DNA of 63,502 nt from Candidatus Nezhaarchaeales archaeon (GCA_038853715.1 JAWCJE010000003.1:52416-115917), one strand, 5' to 3'; shown: positions 26,283 through 35,624, numbered from the stretch's first letter. The notes: generated by a model from the letters alone, not told the origin. Made by a program: numbers and translations.

Positions 26283-27176
26283 TGTTTCCAGTAAGGCTTT
26301 TATCATTTGAACGTCGTAGATAACGCCCATAAGCTCACCTTTAGCGTTTACCACGGGTGCTTGATTCACATCGTACCTTTGTAGCTTCTTGGCGCACTCG
26401 TTAAGTGGAAGGAAATCAGGCACCGTTATTAATTGCTTACTCATAATTTCTGAGACCGGTTTAGGCGGTAAGGATAACTGCCCTTTACCTATGTAGATTA
26501 TCGTGCTAACACTCCAATCCCACTCCTCCTCAGAGGAGGGCTTAGTGCTTGACGTCCGCTGCTTATAGACGACTTCACCTAGATTTAAGAAGTCATGCTC
26601 AGTAACGATGCCAACCATCTTTGAATTATCGTCAAGCACCACTAATACTTGAGTCCCAGCCCAATTCATTATGGAGTAGGCTACTGGTAATGGTGTTTTC
26701 TCCCATATGGTAGGAATTCTTCTATCCATGTATTCCTTCACTGGTGTTGTTAGGTTACTATTGGCGAGTGCTTTATACACCAAGTCAGATACCGTTATGA
26801 CGCCTATGAGTTCACCGTTTACGGTTACCGGAAGGAGCCTTACTTTGCGCTCTGTAATTAATTTAATAACTTTAGATATGGTGTCTGAAGGTTCTACGGT
26901 GGGATGGTCACGTGACATTATTAGCGCCACTTGTTCTTCATCCGGTTTTTTCATTAAATCTCTTCGAGTAACTACACCTACAACCTTCCTTGTCCCCTTT
27001 TTAACCACGGGGAGCCCGGTTACTTTTTTACTTCTCATAATGGAGAGGACTTCGTCTCTTCCCCCGGGTACCTCGGCATAGATCACGTCTTTAGACATTA
27101 GGTCCTTTACTAATAGCCTTTGCAACGTGGGAAACCTCGTCTTTAAGTGTTGCATGTACACGGATTGGACTTGCAC
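26277..27176 (-). CDS. Four-CBS-domain protein
   Basis: 299 aa consisting of four consecutive CBS motifs: VKDLMSKDVIYAEV, MSRDHPTVEPSDTISK, VKEYMDRRIPTIWEK and VSEIMSKQLITVPDF. CBS pairs bind adenosine nucleotides such as AMP, ATP or SAM and usually regulate a partner. No catalytic domain is present. The start could be GTG 27176, overlapping the mazG-like gene, or the internal ATG giving MQHLKTRFPTLQ. Its 3' end overlaps the DP2 stop by 6 nt in convergent orientation. Confidence 0.9.
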   Translation of the reverse strand: MQVQSVYMQHLKTRFPTLQRLLVKDLMSKDVIYAEVPGGRDEVLSIMRSKKVTGLPVVKKGTRKVVGVVTRRDLMKKPDEEQVALIMSRDHPTVEPSDTISKVIKLITERKVRLLPVTVNGELIGVITVSDLVYKALANSNLTTPVKEYMDRRIPTIWEKTPLPVAYSIMNWAGTQVLVVLDDNSKMVGIVTEHDFLNLGEVVYKQRTSSTKPSSEEEWDWSVSTIIYIGKGQLSLPPKPVSEIMSKQLITVPDFLPLNECAKKLQRYDVNQAPVVNAKGELMGVIYDVQMIKALLETS

Positions 27177-27439
27177 TTAGGGCACGAATTACTATATCTG
27201 GCTAACGTGGCGTCCTCAAGATCTACATTTAGGACGTTTGCAACCGTTACAAGCCAAGCTAATACATCAGCTAACTCCTCCTTCACCGCGTTTTGATCTC
27301 CCTTAACTATTGAGCTTCCTAATTCTCCAACTTCTTCTACTAAGTGGATGAAGTTTTTATGAACCCCCCTTTGAGCGTCTCGGTTATGATATATTGAGCG
27401 TACCATTTCCTGGAAATCCCTAATGTGCATAATACTCAC
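27143..27439 (-). CDS. MazG-like nucleotide pyrophosphohydrolase
   Basis: 98 aa. The all-alpha NTP-PPase core reads FIHLVEEVGELGSSIVKGD (EExxE) and VKEELADVLAWLVTVANVL (ExxD). The protein ends with CPKCKSNPCTC, a short cysteine cluster that may bind metal. It probably hydrolyses nucleoside triphosphates to monophosphates in pool clean-up. It is followed by the overlapping CBS protein. Confidence 0.88.
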   Translation of the reverse strand: MSIMHIRDFQEMVRSIYHNRDAQRGVHKNFIHLVEEVGELGSSIVKGDQNAVKEELADVLAWLVTVANVLNVDLEDATLARYSNSCPKCKSNPCTCNT

Positions 27440-27448
27440 ATATCTCTT

Positions 27449-27622
27449 TTATCTAAATAATATGTGGGCTGCTATGACCATTAATGTTACCGTGAACGCC
27501 AATATGATAATGAGTTCAGGTTTAACTTGTATCCCCTTCGTTTCCTCTTCAAAGAAACGTATAAGTCCAGCACCACTATACGGCATAGCCCCTTCAACCC
27601 TCTTCTTTTTGACCTTTGACAT
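27449..27622 (-). CDS. secG: Protein translocase SEC61-beta (SecG-type) subunit
   Basis: 57 aa from ATG 27622 (MSKVKKKRVEGAMPYSGAGL). A charged, cytosolic N-terminus with the conserved AGLIRFFEEE...GIQVKPE block precedes one C-terminal transmembrane helix (IIILAFTVTLMVIAAHIL). This is the archaeal Sec61-beta architecture, a small stabilising subunit of the SecYE channel. The upstream in-frame extension to 27649 (MVNPLLVIV) is not typical and is excluded. Confidence 0.93.
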   Translation of the reverse strand: MSKVKKKRVEGAMPYSGAGLIRFFEEETKGIQVKPELIIILAFTVTLMVIAAHILFR

Positions 27623-27810
27623 GACGATCACAAGGAGGGGATTAACCACTTAAACTAATGTAAGCTAATCCTAAGTTGGATATAAACTTCACTGCACAAC
27701 TATACTTAAGCCTTTAGTTTAAGGAGGCGAACAAATATGAAGGGTTCTGGTCGGTTTATTTACGTACGCTTAAATGGAGCCTAGCTGGTGTAAAAACTGC
27801 TAGTCATTAG

Positions 27811-29625
27811 GTGGATGTTATGAGTAACAGGTATAGTGAGGATGTGATTAAACATTATAGGTCACTATTCAGCTTGCCAAGACTTAAAACCGTAATGTTG
27901 ATAGCTTTTGTAATCTGCTGGTTTTCGGTGCTTCTCCTTAAAGTGTTGGTCGGGTTAGAAATTACGGCGTCAGTCATCCTTGGCTTAATTTTTATTTTAA
28001 TAATGTTTGCTACGGCTTTTTTAAATTCTTGGATCTATGCAGATGAGAAAATCATTGATTTCAGACGTTCCCTCTTCTTATCACTGGTTGGAGTGTCGCT
28101 CTTCGGGTTGGCAAGCTATATTTATTCATTGGCAATGAAGTTGTTCCTAGGCTATTTAAGGATCGATCATAGCGTCTCGATAGGTGCCTCCCTCTATTTT
28201 GCACTCAATCTATTGATTTTTGGAGCTATAAGTAGGGGCACCGCTCTTAAAAAGGTGTCTTCGGCGCTGGTTGGACCTATCATTATGCTTATAGTCATAG
28301 CTTGTTTAATGCCAACTTATAACGTGTGGAGGTTATTCATTATCATTAACCATTTTTTTATACTGTCGATGTTCATCATGGTTCTGCTGGCGTTATCATT
28401 TATGATAATAAACAAGCAGGCGAAGGACGCCATCGGTTTTAACACGCTTACATTATTTAGAGCCTTCATGAGGGATTGGATAGCCGATGAGAAGGAGGAG
28501 GTTGAGAAAATATTATCAAAGCTAGGAGAGGACTACAAAACGAAGACTCAAGTGGTGGTGTTTAGATCTGACCATGGTATTAACGGTATTTTTGTGGTTC
28601 CTAATGTTCATCCAGGACCTTTTAAAAATGTTGGAGGGAGTTTACTTCCAACGTATTTAAATAAAGCTATAAAAGATCGCTATGGCGCAGTTAGCTTAAT
28701 ATTTCATGGAGTATCCACTCATTCGCTTGACCCAACTTCGTATCACGAGAGCATTAAGGTGGTAAATGCGACAATTGATGCTATTGAAAAAGCAAAGCCA
28801 GTCAAAAAAGTAAGCAAGCTCGTACGTAAAAGCGTTAATGACCGCTTATTACTCACGTACCAGGTATTGGGCGTGCCTGTATTCTTCATTTCTAGCCTTT
28901 CAGAGGTAGTTGAGGATTTCCCCTCCAATGTGACTACCTTGTTAAGAGACGTAACTACTAGGGTTAAGCCTAATACTTGTATAGTTATCGATGCGCATAA
29001 TAGGTACGGGGCAGCTGAAGTATTAAGCTTAGACCACTACCTACTAACAAAGCTAACTGAAGCGGCTAGAGCTTTAGTTGATAATACGTCGATCATGACT
29101 TTAGATCTTTTAGAGGCGGGATTTGCTAGTACCCACCTTAAAGATATTGGATGGACGCGGGGGATAGGTGACGCGGGAATCATGTTTTCAGCTTTGAAAG
29201 TCGCTAATGAGCTTTATGGTTACGTATCGATAGATGGAAACAACCTAGTTGCTGGTCTTAGAGAGCAGATTATAGCCCTTTTAAGGGGGCTTGGATATAC
29301 TGATGTCGAGGTTTGCACGACGGATACGCATGGTGTAACAGCGTTAATCAGTGGGAAGGAATATTACGCGGTAGGTGAGGGCTTTAATCGACAGTTATTA
29401 TTAGACAGTATTAAGGAAGTTGCTAAGAAGGCCATGGATAATATGGAGCCAGTTACTATTCACGTGGGAGAAGAAGAAGTCACTATAAAAGTGATAGGAG
29501 GTAGAATGTTGACAAAAATCTGTGATGTCATATCAAAAAGTGTGAGAGTGAGTAAAAGGGTCCTATCATTAACTATGACTGTTTATCTAATTGCTGCATT
29601 TATTTACCTGTTAGTAATGGTCTAA
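27811..29625 (+). CDS. DUF2070 archaeal membrane protein
   Basis: 604 aa. The N-terminal ~210 residues hold about six to seven transmembrane helices. A large soluble region follows, containing VVPNVHPGPFKNVGG, VIDAHNRYG and TDTHGVTAL, with repeated His/Asp that could bind metal. A final helix lies near residues 583-602. This arrangement matches the archaeal DUF2070 family, whose function is unknown. The start is GTG 27811 or, better, ATG 27820 (MSNRYSEDVI). Confidence 0.88.
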   Translation: MDVMSNRYSEDVIKHYRSLFSLPRLKTVMLIAFVICWFSVLLLKVLVGLEITASVILGLIFILIMFATAFLNSWIYADEKIIDFRRSLFLSLVGVSLFGLASYIYSLAMKLFLGYLRIDHSVSIGASLYFALNLLIFGAISRGTALKKVSSALVGPIIMLIVIACLMPTYNVWRLFIIINHFFILSMFIMVLLALSFMIINKQAKDAIGFNTLTLFRAFMRDWIADEKEEVEKILSKLGEDYKTKTQVVVFRSDHGINGIFVVPNVHPGPFKNVGGSLLPTYLNKAIKDRYGAVSLIFHGVSTHSLDPTSYHESIKVVNATIDAIEKAKPVKKVSKLVRKSVNDRLLLTYQVLGVPVFFISSLSEVVEDFPSNVTTLLRDVTTRVKPNTCIVIDAHNRYGAAEVLSLDHYLLTKLTEAARALVDNTSIMTLDLLEAGFASTHLKDIGWTRGIGDAGIMFSALKVANELYGYVSIDGNNLVAGLREQIIALLRGLGYTDVEVCTTDTHGVTALISGKEYYAVGEGFNRQLLLDSIKEVAKKAMDNMEPVTIHVGEEEVTIKVIGGRMLTKICDVISKSVRVSKRVLSLTMTVYLIAAFIYLLVMV

Positions 29626-29649
29626 CCACTTTTCCGCGTACTCTCTACA

Positions 29650-30139
29650 TTAACGCTTGTACCCTATTCTCCTAAGAAAACTCTTACGTTCGTCTATCTT
29701 TTTAGAATCCTCAACCCCCTTAGGTTTAAACCCATCTATTACGCCCAGTATCCTTCTACCTTGATCACTCTCGAAAACCACCACCTCTACAGGATTACTA
29801 GTAGCGCAGAAGACGTTACATACCTCCGATACGTTTCTAATAGCGTTAAGAATGTTTATTGGATAAGCATTATTAATAAAGACCACAAAGGGATGTCTGG
29901 CTCCTATCCATGGCGGTCTTTATGACGTTTTGTATAATTCCTCGTCATTTCCATCGTACCTAATTAAGTAATCGCCTGATGCTTCACAGAACACTACACT
30001 GAATTTGGCGTAAGGTATTGAATTAACTATTGATTCGTAAATATCTTTAACGCTCTTTATGAAGTGCGTTTGACCTAATATAAAGTTAGCCTCTTTGGGT
30101 GTGACAACTTTAACTATTTTAATTGATGACGTGGTTCAT
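29650..30139 (-). pseudogene. Frame-disrupted adenosine-specific kinase (COG1839 type)
   Basis: The C-terminal half is intact (VFINNAYPINILNAIRNVSE... FCATSNPVEVVVFES ... FLRRIGYKR). The N-terminal half is readable upstream: IKIVKVVTPKEANFILGQTH and FSVVFCEASGDYLIRYDGND. Between them the frame reads EELYKTS-stop (TAA); the family needs a one-base insertion, then five codons in a shifted frame (KTAMD), then a two-base insertion before GARHPFVVF. The N-terminus also lacks a start codon in frame (the nearby ATG 30139 is one base off). Several indels suggest a recent pseudogene, though sequencing errors cannot be excluded. Confidence 0.72.
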
Positions 30140-30207
30140 TCCTAATAAAGAAGCTCTATTGTATTTGTTAACTTAACGGAACGTTTTGCTTACAGATCTT
30201 ATACATC

Positions 30208-30252
30208 GTGATTTAAATCACTCACAAGTCACTAAGTGACTTAGTCACTAGT
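30208..30252. promoter_or_regulatory. Cluster of palindromes with TCACT half-sites
   Basis: GTGATTTAAATCAC (perfect 14-bp palindrome, 30208-30221) is followed by AAGTCACTAAGTGACTT (near-perfect) and TTAGTCACTAG. The TCACT/AGTGA half-sites recur in front of the winged-helix gene near 32470. This looks like a multi-site operator upstream of the kinase pseudogene. Confidence 0.45.
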
Positions 30253-30692
30253 CGCTATAAGGCGTACTAATTAAATGTGCTGCAGCAATCAAGACTACTT
30301 GAATGGCTTACTTATCATACCCAATTTATGAAGTTGAACTTATCACAACTATAAACGAAGTTGAAATTCGAGAAGAGAAGGGCCATACTTAGTAAGCCTT
30401 CCATCAGTAACGCGTTAACATATAAACAAGTAATGATCATGGAAGGCTTCGAGCAGTTTTGCGTTGAGCTCGGCTAAAAACTTTTTAATAAACTTGAGTC
30501 TTTTTCCTGAACTAAAAAAAGCTCTTGAATTTTAAATGATAGGTGATTCGCTGACTTCGAGCCCTTTTTAGGTTAACTCCCCGCGTTTCTCGCTTTCTTC
30601 GTCCTTCATATTAACGTCGTTTAAATTCTTTTCCTCTGAGGTTTAACCTTCAAAGTTATTTGTGAATGAGTAGAAGGTTGCTCGTTCACTAT

Positions 30693-30782
30693 GATTTCCT
30701 CTGAAAACTCTTAATAATTAGTTAGCTGGCCAACCTAGCATATCGAAGTCTTAGGATAGCTTAAGAATTTTCAGAGGAAATC
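30693..30782. repeat. MITE-like inverted repeat
   Basis: GATTTCCTCTGAAAACTCTTAA (first 20 bases shown differ by none from the other arm's complement except one position) at 30693-30714 and its reverse complement at 30761-30782 flank 46 nt. The interior (30711-30776) is similar to 61610-61672, so this is a dispersed element. Confidence 0.6.
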
Positions 30783-31869
30783 TATGTTTACACTTCAATG
30801 GATCTCCCGCTATTAGAGCTTATGAAAACTTCTGCACCATGCTGAACTATAAATTGGCAACGTGCCATATAGAACCCTATTAGTAAGGGTTAAAGCCTCT
30901 GTTTCTAGACCCTCTAAACTTGATGCACCTTTTAATAAGGTATGCTAAGGGCTCTGCAGGATGGACTTAAACAGTAGCCTATTAGGTATTTGATTAAATT
31001 TATGACCATTAACAAGGGCTCTGCTACTTTAAGCTATCACCTCCTTATGGACTCTATGAGTTTAATATATTCTGGTTTTTCTATGAAGTATGAAGGCTTT
31101 AAGTCATCTTTGTATATGTGTAAGACTGCGTCCATCCTTAAGGTGTTGCATGGTGCACTAGCTTGGTGCTAAATTCAGACTAAAATTGACATAAATGCTT
31201 TTAGCGTGGGGTTATATCGGCCTTAGAAGTAATACAGCTCCTCAAACTCATGAACGGCGGCGGAAAAAATGGATGAGCAAATTTAGCGGCAAGCCAGCGC
31301 TCCATGGATTCTGTAGTCATTAAGGGGGAGCCTATGTTCTAAGCCTACGCTATTGCAGGCTTCAAGGTAGAAGGGATACTACCCGTATAGATGGAATACT
31401 TCCCATAGGACTTAACGGCCCCTGAAGAATAGCTCCGCTACGAGGATGCTCCTTATTTATGATAGCCGTAAAGCGGAGAAATGACATTAGTAAGGCTCGT
31501 ATGATACCCATATCTAACCCCCTAACTTTTACCATCGTCTCATCTATGAGAAAGTTCTCAAAAACCAGATACACGTCATACAAAAACAACCGAGAAAGGG
31601 CCCCCCTTCCTAATGAACACGTTTTTCACCTTTAGGTTATCTGAGGCCCCCTTAAAGTAACGAAGCCATTAACAAGCATGGAGAAACGTTTAATGGACCC
31701 GTCTCAAAAAACATTGTTTAGGTTAACTAGCCGATCTTCTGTTAGGAGTTTCAAGAGGGGCACAGTAATGAGTAGGAACAATATTTTAAGCCCTTAAACA
31801 TAAGGTTTGGAGTTGCATAGTTGCATAATAAAACCTTCAATGAAGTAGAAAATGATAAGAATGCTATAT

Positions 31870-32472
31870 TCACCTAAGACTGTATGATCCAGACCCTAAT
31901 GTTTTCTTAACGGCGTCTACCACTTCTTGTGGTACTTTATATGAGTACGGGAACGTTCCTTCATCTCTTAGAAGGATGCCAATCTCGTAGAGTTTTTTCA
32001 ATGTTCGAGCAGTGTGCTCCCTAACCTTTCCTATTGCTTTAGCTATTTCCGTTGACCCTTTGCTACTAAATTCTGGTTTTTCCACCAGTAACTTCAAGAT
32101 TTTAAGTTCCGTATCAGAGGCGTTAGATAGGTAATTCGTAACTTCATCCATCGAAAGCGTAGTTAAGCCTTGTTTCTTTAAAGGGTGCGCCCTTGGCCTA
32201 GTTCTTCCAATACTAGGAAGACTAGGCGGCATGGTATGCGAGGGGCCCTCGATGAGGGGCCTAGGTTCCCCGTGAGTTCTTCTCACGGAGCTCTCTAACA
32301 ATTCATTAATCCTACGTACTTCACGCCTTAAGTACACTATCTCGCTTTCCAGGAAATGAATCCGTTCAATAACGTCCCTGTAATAATCAGCTTTGAGGCG
32401 TTCAAGTAAGCCCTCTATTCTTGTAAGGCTATCCTTGAGTGCTTCTATTGTTAATGGCTCCATGGTGGTCAC
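31870..32472 (-). CDS. Coiled-coil winged-helix DNA-binding protein
   Basis: 200 aa. Residues ~10-65 form a coiled coil (ALKDSLTRIEGLLERLK), a Pro/Arg-rich linker follows (~70-100), and the C-terminal ~85 residues are a winged helix (ASDTELKILKLLVEKPEFSS, STEIAKAIGKVREHTARTL, KKLYEIGILLRDEGT). A dimeric regulator is likely. The start is GTG 32472 or ATG 32463. Palindromes at and just upstream of the start suggest autoregulation. The function and targets are not known. Confidence 0.7.
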   Translation of the reverse strand: MTTMEPLTIEALKDSLTRIEGLLERLKADYYRDVIERIHFLESEIVYLRREVRRINELLESSVRRTHGEPRPLIEGPSHTMPPSLPSIGRTRPRAHPLKKQGLTTLSMDEVTNYLSNASDTELKILKLLVEKPEFSSKGSTEIAKAIGKVREHTARTLKKLYEIGILLRDEGTFPYSYKVPQEVVDAVKKTLGSGSYSLR

Positions 32473-32506
32473 TCACTGGTGTGACCTAGTGAAGTTGTTA
32501 CTAGGT
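32467..32506 (-). promoter_or_regulatory. Putative operator of the coiled-coil regulator
   Basis: GGTCACTCACTGGTGTGACC (arms GGTCAC/GTGACC) overlaps the GTG start. CCTAGT...ACTAGG arms follow at 32486-32506. A TATA-like GCTTATATTC lies at 32511-32520 on the minus strand. This places the palindromes over the transcription start. Confidence 0.5.
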
Positions 32507-32594
32507 AACTGAATATAAGCTTTAGCCTTTTATGGAGAAAACGCCTTAAAACTCTTAAGGAGAGGTACGAGTTTAAATGCAAACCCAGAAGTAT

Positions 32595-33038
32595 TTAACT
32601 GTAATTTGTGACTAAAGATTTTAAGGTCTCAAGATCACGAATCCTATACTCTCGTTCAGCTCTACTACCACGCCTTTCAAGAAGACCGGAGTAGAATAAT
32701 CTTGAGAGGTATGTTGAAACCGTTGAAAGCTTCGTCTTCTCACTATAGACCTCTTCAAAAAGTTTTTGGATCTCCTTACTCTTAAACCATCTACCATTGC
32801 TAAAGAAATTTATGATTAACGATGATATTCTTGGTTTTAAGCCTAAAGTTGCTACGCTTTTTTCGTTTTCCTCGGGTGAAAGATAAGTGTTTCTTGTGGT
32901 GCTTGTTGGAGCGAGGATTTCAAACAGATCTAGCAATTGTTGTACTTTCTTACTTGTGACTTTACCTTCTATAGTGACTGTGACCCTTGTTCCATCAGGT
33001 AAAATTCGTTCAACTCGCCACCGCTCCACAGGCATCAC
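32595..33038 (-). CDS. Winged-helix DNA-binding protein
   Basis: 147 aa. An N-terminal ~45-residue beta-rich segment (WRVERILPDGTRVTVTIEGK) precedes a C-terminal winged helix (RISSLIINFFSNGRWFKSKE...STVSTYLSRLFYSGLLERRG). No family name is assigned. Start ATG 33038 or the adjacent ATG 33035. It is the second of two tandem minus-strand regulators in a gene-poor zone. Confidence 0.65.
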   Translation of the reverse strand: MMPVERWRVERILPDGTRVTVTIEGKVTSKKVQQLLDLFEILAPTSTTRNTYLSPEENEKSVATLGLKPRISSLIINFFSNGRWFKSKEIQKLFEEVYSEKTKLSTVSTYLSRLFYSGLLERRGSRAEREYRIRDLETLKSLVTNYS

Positions 33039-33640
33039 CCTTTAGCTGAAACAGCCGCCACCCTTTTATTAACTGTTTTCGCTTATATTTGTAGTTATGT
33101 GAAAGGTGTGAAAGGGTTGTTAACTCATCATCAAACCTCTTTACTCACTTTCAACATAAGAATTATTAATAAAAGTGAGAAAAGGTTTTTCTCCAGTGGA
33201 AGTGGAGGGGTCTACTGTTATTTACCAGTGAAATTCTGTGATTTAGTGATTTGTGATCCCTCTCTTTTTATCACTTTTCTCGCAGGTAAAAAGCGGAGGA
33301 TGTTAGTACACTGAAAAAGACACAATAACCTAAAGGATCCTCTGATTTAATTTTAAAAGATCTTGTATTTTTATTTTAAAAAATATTGGGCTTGATGATG
33401 GTTTTTCTCATAAACTGAAGAATGTAATGTCAATTTTTATGGCCAGAATGTTCGATGAAGACTTAATGAGTTATACATTATGGTGTACTTAACAGTGTAC
33501 TTAAATCCTTGATTAATCCATAAGGTGTCTCCTTAAGGATGCAAAAGGACTACATAACCTTGAAAATTTTCAGACCATATTTTTTATGGTCTCCTTAAGG
33601 AGACTTTAATGGTAGAGAGACTTGTTGTATGATGTAGGGA
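33039..33640. other. Regulatory-looking intergenic region with palindromes
   Basis: About 600 nt without a supported gene. It contains GTCTCCTTAAGGAGAC (perfect 16-bp palindrome, 33589-33604), a partial copy GTCTCCTTAAGGA at 33527-33539, and a direct repeat of GTGTACTTAA (33484 and 33496). TTTCTCCAGTGGAAGTGGAG near 33187 belongs to the palindromic repeat family described at 63.3 kb. Confidence 0.5.
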
Positions 33641-33716
33641 TAGCGGGGGGTGGATTTGAACCACCGATCTACGGGTTATGAGCCCGTCGGGATAGACCTG
33701 GCTTCCCCACCCCGCT
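33641..33716 (-). tRNA. Initiator tRNA-Met (CAT)
   Basis: Minus strand: acceptor AGCGGGG with CCCCGCT and discriminator A. The A1-U72 pair and the three G-C pairs in the anticodon stem (GGG CTCATAA CCC) mark an initiator. T arm GTGGTTCAAATCCAC. No intron; CCA not encoded. The A1-U72 pair is the archaeal initiator identity element. Confidence 0.92.
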
Positions 33717-33778
33717 ATAAAAAATTTATTATAAAAAGGGTTTAATAAACTATTTCGAGGTAATGAGGTTACCTAATA

Positions 33779-34081
33779 ATGAAGCGAAGAGCTTTAATGT
33801 TTGAACTTGCTAAATTCATACCTGCAGAAGAACGTGTTGAACTATTACGTAAACTCTTCATTATTAACGGGGAGTCAGTAAAATCTACCGCTGAAGCTAT
33901 AGGTGCAGCTCGGGCACAGGTTTACAGGTATCTTGGAATGGGACGTCGTCATAACTACCCTTCAATCAACGTTACAGTAAGAATATTAGAAGCCTTATTC
34001 GATAAGGAAGCTGAATGGACTAAAGAAAGATTGAAGAAGATCTTAAAAACGTTTGAGGAGCTTTTAAATCAACTGTCCTAA
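33779..34081 (+). CDS. Helix-turn-helix protein
   Basis: 100 aa. Residues ~30-55 form a helix-turn-helix (GESVKSTAEAIGAARAQVYR YLGMGRR), with a helical C-terminus (KERLKKILKTFEELLNQL). It looks like a small DNA-binding regulator of the kind found on archaeal mobile elements, but no specific family is assigned. ATG 33779 is preceded by GAGGTAATGAGG and AT-rich promoter sequence. Confidence 0.65.
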   Translation: MKRRALMFELAKFIPAEERVELLRKLFIINGESVKSTAEAIGAARAQVYRYLGMGRRHNYPSINVTVRILEALFDKEAEWTKERLKKILKTFEELLNQLS

Positions 34082-34289
34082 TACCGGACACCCCATCGCT
34101 TCTACTGGAAGAAGCAAATTAGTAAAATTCTATCTTCTTCCGTCAAGGAAGATAGCCCAAAAGTTTTTTATTAAAAAAACTTTTAAACCAAACTCTCAGC
34201 TCTTTTTGATAAATAGATCTATTATTGTTAACCTTTATTTTCATACTTACTTACCTTTTCCTCCAGTGGAAATGTAGGGGTGTCGCCCC

Positions 34290-35624
34290 TTACACTTGTA
34301 AACCCCAGAAGTCTTTGGCTGGTCTGATGAACTCTTTAAGTTCCCGTTCAATGCCATATCTAGTGTAAGGTTTAGTTAGATGTCTTTGAGCACGTGGTGG
34401 TGGTATGTACAAACCTAGCTTTATGTTTCTCGGTAGTTCCACTTCTTCTTTATTTAACGTAAAATTTCTTATTCCACAGTTAATACATTTAAATCCTTTA
34501 CCCACCCCCATGCTCTTCATACGTTTGCCACAGTATTGACATCGTGGGTTTACCTTCGTAACTCGAGGAACCAGCTTTAATATTAAGATCTTCTCTAGGT
34601 TTATGGTGGGAGGTATGTAGTCTCGTACTCCTCCATAAACTTCTACTTCGTCACCGGGAAGTAAATCTCTTATAACTTTCCTAAAATTTCCAGTAGGTTC
34701 ATAAGCTGCGCAGTTTAGTGTTATGCCTTCACTTTTTATCGTTAATATTACATGACCTCCGCTAATTGTTATGGGTGCTCTGCATACAACCCCCCTTATT
34801 ACTACTGGGTGGTAGGGTTTTACTTCTAAAGGGTTTTCTAACTTTTTTAAATGTGCGTCGGTTCCTTGATTCGTCCTAAAGATAACCCATCGCTCTATAT
34901 CCTCGTAGACTTTAATCAGTTCCCGAGCTTTTCTTACAACGTATGGAGTCTCCCCTCTTACTCCGTAAAGTATAGGGTCAGGTCCATGGGGTGTTAATAG
35001 AACTCTACCTGTTTGTGGATCTATATTATTAAAAGTTAACGGGTAGGTCAGTCTGTTCATTAACCTTACGGAGTCTACGTCGATCTTCCTTGGGGATCCT
35101 ATGTTTTCTGGTTTACGATATGTTATTAGCTCATATGTATGGTCCCCTATGAGAGTTTCTCCTACAGCGGCTAGAGCTCCTATGGTTCCCCTATTACCCT
35201 TAATACGTATGACATCGATACCTTCATCAATAGCTATCTTCTCAGCCTCTTCAACACTTACTAATCCTTGTATAGCTTTTTTAGCGAACTTAGTTATAAG
35301 TGGGGGGACTTCGGAATGGCAGAAAGCTACAGCAGGACTTGTTTTAGGATGGTTTAAGTCGGCGTTTTCACGTACGAGGTTAACGATTTCCTCCTTTAGT
35401 TCTTTAAGTTTGTCTTCTTTCACACGTATCCTTATGCAAACGGCTCCGTTACCCCTTGTCTTCCAAGGGACATTGGGGTTAAGCCTAATTAGATTAGGGT
35501 AATCTATGAATTCAGCGTTAAAACGTTTAACCAGTGTTTCAACAGCCAAAGCTGCAATGTATGTCGTACATCCACCATTCGGGGAGTCAGTATCATCTAT
35601 ACCAATGTGTAACGTCACATTCAC
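34290..35624 (-). CDS. tiaS: tRNA(Ile2) 2-agmatinylcytidine synthetase TiaS
   Basis: 444 aa. TiaS attaches agmatine to C34 of the AUA-decoding tRNA-Ile(CAU), essential for decoding in archaea. The N-terminal THUMP/catalytic block begins HIGIDDTDSPNGGCTTY. IKGNRGTIGALAAVGE lies in the middle, an OB-fold region follows (VVIRGVVCRAPITISGGH), and a C-terminal zinc ribbon (CQYC...CINC) lies near residues 370-390. The start is ATG 35624. It is downstream of the RNase P RNA on the same strand. Confidence 0.95.
   Translation of the reverse strand: MNVTLHIGIDDTDSPNGGCTTYIAALAVETLVKRFNAEFIDYPNLIRLNPNVPWKTRGNGAVCIRIRVKEDKLKELKEEIVNLVRENADLNHPKTSPAVAFCHSEVPPLITKFAKKAIQGLVSVEEAEKIAIDEGIDVIRIKGNRGTIGALAAVGETLIGDHTYELITYRKPENIGSPRKIDVDSVRLMNRLTYPLTFNNIDPQTGRVLLTPHGPDPILYGVRGETPYVVRKARELIKVYEDIERWVIFRTNQGTDAHLKKLENPLEVKPYHPVVIRGVVCRAPITISGGHVILTIKSEGITLNCAAYEPTGNFRKVIRDLLPGDEVEVYGGVRDYIPPTINLEKILILKLVPRVTKVNPRCQYCGKRMKSMGVGKGFKCINCGIRNFTLNKEEVELPRNIKLGLYIPPPRAQRHLTKPYTRYGIERELKEFIRPAKDFWGLQV

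Larger units (their letters stand above)
30140..31869. other. 1.7-kb gene-free, palindrome-rich region
   Basis: No intact gene. ORFs at 30990-31172 (+) and 31362-31589 (-) lack recognisable domains and good starts; the latter may be a transposase remnant but I cannot support that. The region holds a palindrome cluster (30208-30252) and a long imperfect inverted repeat (30693-30782), listed separately. AT content is high with many stops in all frames. Confidence 0.5.

Noticed and set aside
30990-31172. Plus-strand 60-aa ORF
   Set aside because: No start signal, no recognisable domain, surrounded by non-coding sequence.
31362-31589. Minus-strand 75-aa ORF as a transposase fragment
   Set aside because: No catalytic motif or terminal repeats; similarity is only an impression.
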